From NCBI GenBank assembly GCA_014654535.1, contig BNBA01000032.1, positions 1 to 50,946 of the forward strand: DNA of 50,946 nt, given 5' to 3'. Every line of letters starts with the position of its first letter. Positions within the stretch are counted from its first letter, which is position 1. A program made the translations under genes and the position numbers. Under the pieces are notes generated by a model, which saw nothing but the letters and a program-made list of their open reading frames with translations, did not search any database and was not told where the DNA came from. Below, piece by piece: positions 44,933 to 50,946 of the stretch. This DNA comes from Xanthomonas boreopolis. GTDB lineage: Bacteria > Pseudomonadota > Gammaproteobacteria > Xanthomonadales > Xanthomonadaceae.

Positions 44933-44948
44933 TTTAGATCGATCTAAA
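44933..44948. promoter_or_regulatory. LacI-type operator O2 (TBDR side)
   Basis: TTTAGATCGATCTAAA is a perfect 16-bp palindrome, 198 bases from O1 (about 19 helical turns, compatible with looping) and 126 bases before the receptor start. TTGCCG just upstream (44923) could be a -35 element with the operator in the spacer. Confidence 0.75.
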
Positions 44949-45025
44949 CCAAGGAGATCGCGGAGTCGTGGGCGGGACGGAGGGTCGTGCCGCGAGGCGC
45001 ACCGGCCGTTGGGAAATCGGCAAAT

Positions 45026-45041
45026 TTTGGATCGATTCAAT
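45026..45041. promoter_or_regulatory. Degenerate third operator O3
   Basis: TTTGGATCGATTCAAT matches O2 at 12 of 16 positions and keeps the GATCGAT core. It lies 33 bases before the receptor ATG, where a bound repressor could block transcription. Otherwise the 524-base gap between GH92 and the receptor holds no recognisable gene. Confidence 0.45.
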
Positions 45042-45074
45042 TCCAGCGATTTCAATCAGGTGAGGGAGAAAGAA

Positions 45075-48000
45075 ATGGGGTACATGTCACGCTTGCACGG
45101 CCGCGACGGTCTGTCCGCGGCCATTGCCATCGCGCTGGCCGCGGCCATCGCGCCGGCCGACGTTCTCGCACAACAAGCCGGCACCGCCGCGTCGACGACG
45201 CCGCCGCCGGACGCAACCACGCTCGACAGCATCACCGTCACCGGCTATCGCTACGCGATCGAGAAGAGCCTGGACCAGAAGCGCGAAGCCAACGCCATCG
45301 TCGACGTCGTCAACGCCGAGGACATCGGCAAGTTCCCGGACAAGAACGTCGCCGACGCGCTGCAGCGCGTGCCGGGCGTGATCGTCAGCCGCGACGGCGG
45401 CGAGGGCAAGAACGTCAGCGTCCGCGGCCTGTCCTCGGAACTGACCCTGACCGAGTTGAACGGCAACTACATCGCCACCGCCGAATCCAACGGTGACCCC
45501 ACCCGTTCGTTCAACTACACGCTGCTGCCGTCGAACATGCTCTCCAGCGCCGAGCTGTTCAAGTCGCCGGAGGCGCGCCTGGACGAGGGCGGCATCGGCG
45601 GCACCGTGATCCTGCACACGCGCCGTCCGCTGGACATGGAGGCCAATACCGGCTTCGTTTCCGTCGAAGGCACCCGGGCCGACACCACCAAGAAGACCGA
45701 CGGGCAGTTCTCCGGCTCGTACGCCTGGCACGACAAGGACGACCGCTTCGGCATCTTCGTCGGCTACACCCAGCAGAAGCGCACCACGCGCACCCTCGAC
45801 GCCAGCACCGAGAACTGGCAGTGGTACGGCGACGACTACGACGGGCATCCGGCGACCGACGTCAACGGCCGTCCCTCCGGCATGACCAGCTACTGGTGGG
45901 GCGAGTCCGGCTTCTACGACCAGGGCGGCCGCTACTACACCAACTTCATGATGCCGACCTCGGTCAACCTCAACGTCAAGGAGGAAGAACGCGAGCGCAA
46001 GGGCGGGCAGGTCACCCTGCAATTCAAGCCGAACGACAACCTGACCTTGACGGCGAACTACTTCCGCTTCGACCTGTCGCAGGACTCGCAGACCAATACG
46101 CTGAAGATCCCGGAGTGGAACCTGGCCCGCTACAACGGCGACGGCAACTGGCCGGGCGGCCGCATGCTCGACGGGCTGGCCCTCGACCGCAGCGGCACCA
46201 TCGTCACCGGCGCGCAGTACAGCGCGCACGCCGGCAAGACCTACTACTGCAGCGAGGCCGCCGCCGCGGCGGGCGGAATGGCCCCGGGCGGCTGGGGTCC
46301 GGACGACTGCACCATCCCGACGCCGCAGATCACCGGCAGCTACAACCTCGAGAGCGCGCTGTCGCAGACCGCCGACTTCGAGGCCGCCTGGCGCGGCGAA
46401 TCGATGGACATCACCTTCAAGGGCGGCCGCACCTGGGCCAAGGGCGGCCCGGACCTGCAGTTCGCGGTGCCGCTCAAGCCGCGCCGCCAGAACGCGGACG
46501 GCAGCTGGACCCTGGGCAACTACGCCAGCGCCTGGGACGTGACCGGCACGCCGACGATGGCGTTCTCGCCGGAGCTGATGCAGAACCTCAAGGACGGCAT
46601 CCTGCAAGTCGACCTCGGCTCGACCGGCTCGTCCTGGACCCGCAACACCACGCAGCAGAAGTATTTCCAGCTCGACACCACCTGGTACAACGACGAGGGC
46701 TTCCTCGACTCGCTGCAGTTCGGCGTCAAGTACCGCGACGGCGGCATCCATCGCAGCACCGGCAACAGCTATTGGGTATGCCCGGGCACCGATCCGGGCG
46801 ACTACGAGAACCGCTACTGGAACGGCCGCTGCAACAGCCTGGCCACCCAGTTCTCGCCGGACTTCCTCTACGCGATGGGCAACCTGGCGGGCGGCATCGA
46901 CGCCAGCGCGTTCCCGGCGATCAACTACCCCGCCTATATCGCCTACCTGAACCGGACCTACGGGCCGATGCAGACCCGCAACGAGGACAACTTCGTCTAC
47001 AACGTCGACGAGAAGATCTACGCCACCTACCTGCAGGCCAACTTCAGGACCGAACGCCTGCGCGGCAACGTCGGCGTACGCGTCGTCAGCACCCGCCAGC
47101 ATGCCGACTCGACCGACAAGGTCACCTCCTACAACGACTACTTCTACGACGGTGCCGACGGCAATCCACTGGCGTGCCAGGAAGGCGCCAGCGTGCCCGG
47201 CGGCGCGCCCGCCGACACCTACTGCGGCACCGAAGGGTATTGGAGGCTTTCGGACAGCCAGCAGCGCGTCGAATCGTTCGCGATCAGCTCGCTCGACCGC
47301 AGCTACACCGACGTGCTGCCGAGTTTCAACCTGGCCTACGACCTGACCGAGAACCTGCTGCTGCGCGCAGCGGCCTCCAAGGTGATCTCGCGCCCGAGCT
47401 ACAGCGACATCGCCGCCCCCGGCAACCTGGAATACTTCAGCCAGGAGTACATCAACGACCGCCGCCTGACCGGCGGCGCCGACGAGGCGGGCTGGTACGG
47501 CTCGGGCAGCAACAAGAACCTGGAGCCGTACAAGGCCACCCAGTACGACATCGGCCTGGAGTGGTACTTCCATCCGGGTTCCGTGGTGGGCCTGGACCTG
47601 TTCCGCAAGGACGTCAGCAACTTCTCGGTGCCGGTGGTCCAGAACGTGTCGATGGACATCGGCGGCGAGACCGTGACGGTGCAGAACTACTCCACCACTG
47701 CCGGCGGCCGCGACGCGGTGTCGGAGGGCGTGGAGTTCTACGCCCAGCACACGCTGGACTTCGGCCTCGGCTTCCAGCTCAACTACACCTACAACAAGAC
47801 CAACGAAGCGGCCATCACCCTCGAGGACGGCACCGAGATCGGCAAGTCCCCGCTGGTCGGCAGCGCCAGGAACCAGGCCAACTTCACCGTGTTCTACGAG
47901 ACCAGCAAGTGGCTGCTGCGCGCTTCGTACAACCGCCGCGGCGAGGTAGTCGACGGCCTGGTCAACGGCCTGAACGTCTACGAAGAGCCCTACGAGCAGA

Positions 48001-48173
48001 TCGACCTCAACGCGGCGTACAACATCACCCCGGACCTGAGCCTGACCGCCTCGGTGCTGAACCTGACCAAGGAGGAACAGCGCATGCACCTGGGCAACGA
48101 CACCAAGGACCGCTTCTACTCCAACAGCTACGCCGGCCGCGTCATGTACATGGGCCTGACCTACAAGTTCTGA
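45075..48173 (+). CDS. TonB-dependent receptor (Xanthomonas-Caulobacter type), carbohydrate uptake
   Basis: The 1032-aa outer-membrane transporter has a signal peptide (AIAIALAAAIAPADVLAQ), a TonB-box-like segment (DSITVTGYRYAIEKSLDQ), a plug domain (about residues 60-170: NAEDIGKFPDKNVADALQRV, then VSVRGLSSELTLTELNG) and a 22-strand barrel ending in YMGLTYKF. The long TonB_Xanth_Caul form is typical of polysaccharide utilization in this family; no SusD partner is present. Neighbouring mannosidases make mannose-rich oligosaccharides the likely cargo. Start ATG 45075 follows GGGAGAAAG. Earlier in-frame sequence to 45009 overlaps operator O3. Confidence 0.95.
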   Translation: MGYMSRLHGRDGLSAAIAIALAAAIAPADVLAQQAGTAASTTPPPDATTLDSITVTGYRYAIEKSLDQKREANAIVDVVNAEDIGKFPDKNVADALQRVPGVIVSRDGGEGKNVSVRGLSSELTLTELNGNYIATAESNGDPTRSFNYTLLPSNMLSSAELFKSPEARLDEGGIGGTVILHTRRPLDMEANTGFVSVEGTRADTTKKTDGQFSGSYAWHDKDDRFGIFVGYTQQKRTTRTLDASTENWQWYGDDYDGHPATDVNGRPSGMTSYWWGESGFYDQGGRYYTNFMMPTSVNLNVKEEERERKGGQVTLQFKPNDNLTLTANYFRFDLSQDSQTNTLKIPEWNLARYNGDGNWPGGRMLDGLALDRSGTIVTGAQYSAHAGKTYYCSEAAAAAGGMAPGGWGPDDCTIPTPQITGSYNLESALSQTADFEAAWRGESMDITFKGGRTWAKGGPDLQFAVPLKPRRQNADGSWTLGNYASAWDVTGTPTMAFSPELMQNLKDGILQVDLGSTGSSWTRNTTQQKYFQLDTTWYNDEGFLDSLQFGVKYRDGGIHRSTGNSYWVCPGTDPGDYENRYWNGRCNSLATQFSPDFLYAMGNLAGGIDASAFPAINYPAYIAYLNRTYGPMQTRNEDNFVYNVDEKIYATYLQANFRTERLRGNVGVRVVSTRQHADSTDKVTSYNDYFYDGADGNPLACQEGASVPGGAPADTYCGTEGYWRLSDSQQRVESFAISSLDRSYTDVLPSFNLAYDLTENLLLRAAASKVISRPSYSDIAAPGNLEYFSQEYINDRRLTGGADEAGWYGSGSNKNLEPYKATQYDIGLEWYFHPGSVVGLDLFRKDVSNFSVPVVQNVSMDIGGETVTVQNYSTTAGGRDAVSEGVEFYAQHTLDFGLGFQLNYTYNKTNEAAITLEDGTEIGKSPLVGSARNQANFTVFYETSKWLLRASYNRRGEVVDGLVNGLNVYEEPYEQIDLNAAYNITPDLSLTASVLNLTKEEQRMHLGNDTKDRFYSNSYAGRVMYMGLTYKF

Positions 48174-48200
48174 GCCTGCCCGGTCCCGGCACCACGGATA

Positions 48201-48231
48201 CGCCAGCCGCATCGTCGCGATGCGGCTGGCG
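48201..48231. terminator. Terminator between the receptor and the hydrolase genes
   Basis: CGCCAGCCGCATCG and its complement (48218-48231) form a perfect 14-bp stem around a 3-base loop between two convergent genes, with TTCTGCTT following on the plus strand. Confidence 0.65.
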
Positions 48232-48252
48232 TTCTGCTTGTGGGCTCCCGTA

Positions 48253-50223
48253 TCAGCGCGCCGCGTTCGCGCTCATCGTCGCGTTCCGGCTCGCGTCGAG
48301 GTACTGGGCCGGGTCGCGCATCCCGGTGGTATGGCACTGCCCCGTGGTATGGCCCATGTTGTTGCCGCCGGGCAATTGCGCATTGACCTGCTCGACCGTG
48401 CCGTCCTCCGGATCGCTCAGCACCAGGTCCGACGCCGCATTGCAGTAGTCGTTGGTCCACCAGTTCGTCGAAGCGAACGAGGTCGTGTAGTAGTAGACCT
48501 TCGCGCGCGCCGATGCCGGGATGCCGGCCAGCCACGCCTTGGCGCCGTCGTAGGTGAGGTCGGTATTGCTGCCGCAACCGACGCCGAACCACGAACCGAC
48601 CGTGGCGATGATGCCCGCCAGGTTGGTGCCCTGGTAAGGCGTGCCGACCGACTGCAGCAGGCGCGCGCCGGTCGCGTTGTCCAACCCGCTCCAGTAGTAC
48701 GCATACAGGTGCAGCGCGGCCATGCCTCCCTGGCTGTGCGCGACCGTGCCGAACGAATTCCACTGGCTGCCGAACTGCGCCAGCAACTGCGCGAACTGGT
48801 CGTTGCTGCGGCTCTGGTTGGCATCCAGGAACGCAGAGGCGTTGCCGAACTGCGCGACCGGCCACACCCCGCCGGAACAGTAGCCATGCACCAGCACCAG
48901 CCGCGAACCGGTCGCCTGGATCGTCGCATCGGCCGTCGCCTGCCGCAGCGACGCCGGGCGCGGGCCCATCCGCATCGCCTCGTCGATCGCGATCGCATTC
49001 GCCGGGTTCGCGCTGGCCAGCGCGCGCAGGCGCGTGGCCGGCAACGGCAGTGCCAGCTCGGCCTTCTCGAGCAACGGAACGTAGTGGTCCGGATCCTCGA
49101 TGCGCAGGTTGCGCAGCGCGAAAGGCGCACGCGCACCCGAACGGGCGATCCAGCGCTCGTCCAGGCCCAGCGACAACCGGCCGTCCGCCGGCGCGACCAT
49201 GCCGCCCACCCAGGCCACAGGCACGTCTTCGCCCGTCGCGCCCTTGCCCCATACCTCGGCCAGCACGCGATAGTGCGAAGGCGCATCCGCGCCACGCGCG
49301 GCCACCGGCAGTTGCAACGCCAGGCGGCCGGCCTGGCCCGGCTGCACGCCGATGCCGCCCACCAGGCGGAGCTGCGCATCCAGCACCGGCAGCACGTGCT
49401 CGGCGGTACGCACGAACGGCTGGCCGTCGCGGTCGCGGCCGTGCACCACGGTCTGCGCGATCCATGTGCCGGAGCGATCCGGAACGAACCCCGCGCCGTA
49501 CACGCCGTCGCCGGCCGCACCATCGCTGTGGAAACCGTCGTCGGCCATCGCGACGGTGGAGAGGCTGCCATCGGGCGCGACGATGCGCAGCTCGGCCCGC
49601 TCGATGCGGCCTGCATCCATCCCGAGGCGCGCCTCGCCCGCGGCACTGTCACCGGTCAATACCGCATTGAGCGCAAGCGGGCGCCCGAGCTGACGCTGGC
49701 GATCGCGCGGATAGGACGCCAACTGCGTGCGCTCGTCGCCCTCCAACAACACGTAACCGCGCTGCGCCTGCGGCGTCGACGCGCGCAACTGCAGGTTCCA
49801 CTGGCCGTTGCGCGCCCCCTCGAGCGCGTATCGCACGCCCCTGACCGAAGACGCCTGCATGCCCAACGTGGCGGCCGCCGCCTTCAGCGGCGCCGCATTG
49901 GCGGCATCGGCGCGCAGCGTGCCGCCCGGCTCGCCCGCGGCGACCTGCCAACCCGCGCCGTTGTCGAGCACCATGAAGCGCAACCTGCCGTTCTCGACCG
50001 GCAGGTTGCCGCGCCACTGCGCTCCCCCGGCCTGCGGGGCCAGCTCCACCGGCAACAACGCACTCTTGGACAGGATCGCCACCGACGCCGGATCGGGGGC
50101 CCGCATCTGCGCGAACTCCTCCGGCGGACCGGCCAACTGCTTGGGAACCAGCTCTGCAGCGTGACCGCTGCAGGACCACCACGACAACGCGGATACAACG
50201 AACAGCGTCATGGACCTGGACAT
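48253..50223 (-). CDS. Secreted alpha/beta hydrolase (lipase/esterase-like) with choice-of-anchor X domain
   Basis: The 656-aa product has a signal peptide (to about Ala23) and a long beta-rich N-terminal half. That half includes a choice-of-anchor X module with an acidic repeat-like loop (DDGFHSDGAAGDGVYGAGF, about 228-246). The C-terminal lipase fold (from about 440) has LVLVHGYCSGG at the oxyanion region and the nucleophile elbow HSQGG (Ser497). NNMGHTTGQCHTTG near the end may supply the His. Substrate is unknown. The ATG at 50223 follows a strong AGGAGGA. It is convergent with the receptor gene and not clearly part of the mannan locus. Confidence 0.8.
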   Translation of the reverse strand: MSRSMTLFVVSALSWWSCSGHAAELVPKQLAGPPEEFAQMRAPDPASVAILSKSALLPVELAPQAGGAQWRGNLPVENGRLRFMVLDNGAGWQVAAGEPGGTLRADAANAAPLKAAAATLGMQASSVRGVRYALEGARNGQWNLQLRASTPQAQRGYVLLEGDERTQLASYPRDRQRQLGRPLALNAVLTGDSAAGEARLGMDAGRIERAELRIVAPDGSLSTVAMADDGFHSDGAAGDGVYGAGFVPDRSGTWIAQTVVHGRDRDGQPFVRTAEHVLPVLDAQLRLVGGIGVQPGQAGRLALQLPVAARGADAPSHYRVLAEVWGKGATGEDVPVAWVGGMVAPADGRLSLGLDERWIARSGARAPFALRNLRIEDPDHYVPLLEKAELALPLPATRLRALASANPANAIAIDEAMRMGPRPASLRQATADATIQATGSRLVLVHGYCSGGVWPVAQFGNASAFLDANQSRSNDQFAQLLAQFGSQWNSFGTVAHSQGGMAALHLYAYYWSGLDNATGARLLQSVGTPYQGTNLAGIIATVGSWFGVGCGSNTDLTYDGAKAWLAGIPASARAKVYYYTTSFASTNWWTNDYCNAASDLVLSDPEDGTVEQVNAQLPGGNNMGHTTGQCHTTGMRDPAQYLDASRNATMSANAAR

Positions 50224-50388
50224 GCCGTCTTCCTCCTTGGACGTTGCGGAATGCAACGCAGGCCCACGCCCCCTATTCCAGGCATCCAGCCCACGCCGCG
50301 AATCGCCCAGCGCCCCCTCGCCGCGACGTGCCTGGTTTATAGCGCCGCCATATGACCAAGCCACGACGCAGCGCAGCAGTGCGGTAAC

Positions 50389-50450
50389 GCTGTTGCCGTT
50401 GCTGTTGCTGTTGCTGTTGCCGTGCCGTTGCTCGTGATTTTGCTTTGGCT
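50389..50450. repeat. Hexamer array plus conserved tail (copy 2)
   Basis: The array is GTTGCC/GTTGCT units interrupted by GTGCC, then GTTGCTCGTGATTTTGCTTT, matching the array and tail at 12139-12190. It opens the second copy of the composite repeat. Confidence 0.75.
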
Positions 50451-50470
50451 TCTCGCCTTTGACTTTGACC

Positions 50471-50763
50471 TACCGGGGCCCCTCCGAAGCGGCGGAGACG
50501 GCGGGGAAAACCCCGCAGGGGCGACGCACATGGATGTGCGTCGTTTTTCGCCGCGACAGGATGTCGCGTCGAAAAATCCCGCCGGCTCCGCGAACCCGCA
50601 GCAAAGCTGCGGGCGCGAAGGCGGGGTGTGCTTTCTTTTGGTTACTTTTCTTTGCACAAGCAAAGAAAAGTGACTCGCCAAAGGCGAAAGCTCTGGCCTT
50701 TCTCGCCAAAGGCCTCAAGAGCCCAAAGCAACGTCCCTGGATCCCCGCTTTCGCGGGGATGAC
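50471..50763. repeat. Long composite dispersed repeat (copy 2)
   Basis: The modules of the 12250-12366 repeat reappear in order: GGGGCCCCTCCG, AGCGGCGGAGACGGCGGGG and AAAGCAACGTCCCTGGAT, ending in the hairpin ATCCCCGC-tttc-GCGGGGAT (50741-50760). About 175 extra bases lie in the middle, including a GTTACTTTTCTTTGCACAAG motif. Open frames here translate to the recurring low-meaning peptides seen between genes in Lysobacter-type genomes, so I treat it as non-coding. Confidence 0.75.
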
Positions 50764-50820
50764 GCTAGAGAGACTACGTGAGGCGGTGAGATAGCGTGGA
50801 CGCCGGTCCGTCGGCCATTG

Positions 50821-50849
50821 GGGGCGGATTCAACTCTCGATCGCAACAC
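50821..50849. repeat. Terminal inverted repeat of the right-edge insertion sequence
   Basis: This is the partner of 98-126 (24 of 29 identical after reverse complementing), and it marks the left boundary of the IS whose transposase begins at 50914. Confidence 0.75.
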
Positions 50850-50913
50850 CCAAGGTTGTGAAGAGGCCCAGGCGACCTGACCTGAGCAGCTTCACCGCCA
50901 AGTGGAGTTGCCC

Positions 50914-50946
50914 ATGGCCAATGGCCGCCTGAACCAGCACGAACGA
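50914..50946 (+). CDS. IS30-type transposase, first 11 residues (cut by window edge)
   Basis: An ATG with AGTGGAG seven bases upstream opens MANGRLNQHER, which fits the LTQHER(Y)-type N-terminus of IS30-family transposases and continues past the window. It lies 64 bases inside the inverted repeat, as expected for this family. Confidence 0.55.
   Translation, partial: MANGRLNQHER

Noticed and set aside
45087-48212. Open frame of 1041 codons opposite the TonB-dependent receptor
   Set aside because: Antisense shadow; no signal peptide, domain or ribosome-binding site, whereas the plus-strand receptor is unambiguous.
50422-50673. 83-codon frame with a hydrophobic start (MPLLVILLWLLAF)
   Set aside because: It lies wholly in a dispersed repeat whose relative at 12139-12366 does not keep the frame; treated as non-coding.

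Overview
The window looks like a chromosomal segment from a high-GC gammaproteobacterium of the Xanthomonadaceae/Lysobacteraceae (Lysobacter, Luteimonas or Xanthomonas relatives). This is inferred from protein character (RpoD, SppA, TonB_Xanth_Caul-type receptor), the def-fmt-rsmB and dprA-smg-topA-tsaC gene orders, and short intergenic repeats of the kind common in this family. Both ends lie inside an IS30-type element. The left edge carries the transposase 3' end and one terminal inverted repeat; the right edge carries the other inverted repeat and the transposase start. The fragment is therefore probably a contig broken at two copies of one IS.

Layout. 1-4.3 kb is a mixed accessory stretch: an SDR oxidoreductase divergent from an XRE/MmyB-type regulator, a quinone-oxidoreductase remnant, a LuxR solo and an Hsp31/HchA glyoxalase. 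At 4.73-5.04 kb a tRNA-Ile(CAU) gene is interrupted after the anticodon by a 235-nt group I intron. A 59-aa zinc-ribbon protein, rpoD, dtd, an LpxL-type acyltransferase, ribA and two membrane PH-domain genes follow. 12.6-18.2 kb is a minus-strand envelope glycan cluster (CDP-glycerol transferase-like, GT2, O-antigen ligase, GT39/ArnT) split by a 263-bp MITE-like element. It continues upstream into rsmB, fmt and def. Divergent from def run a LysM protein, dprA, smg, two GYF_2 membrane proteins, topA and tsaC.

29-39 kb holds a DUF4124 protein, an SDR, a small lipoprotein, sppA, a MATE exporter, a DUF3106 protein overlapping a membrane protein with a degenerate sigma-factor-like N-terminus, and priA. 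The sequence upstream of priA is AT-rich and carries an inverted pair of perfect DnaA boxes. 39.4-48.2 kb is an alpha-mannan or high-mannose-glycan utilization locus. GH92, a LacI regulator and a rare bacterial GH47 mannosidase lie on the minus strand, divergent from a large TonB-dependent receptor. Palindromic operators (TTTAGATCGATCTAAA type) sit between them. A secreted alpha/beta hydrolase and a composite dispersed repeat close the window.

Working together: the mannosidase locus reads as a self-contained uptake and degradation unit (receptor imports glycans, GH92 and the GH47 lipoprotein trim alpha-1,2-mannose, LacI controls both directions). The 12.6-18.2 kb cluster builds surface glycans. 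The remainder is mostly translation, replication and envelope housekeeping. The strongest unusual features are the group I intron in tRNA-Ile(CAU), the GH47/GH92/LacI/TBDR locus, the origin-like patch before priA, and the sigma-like membrane protein.
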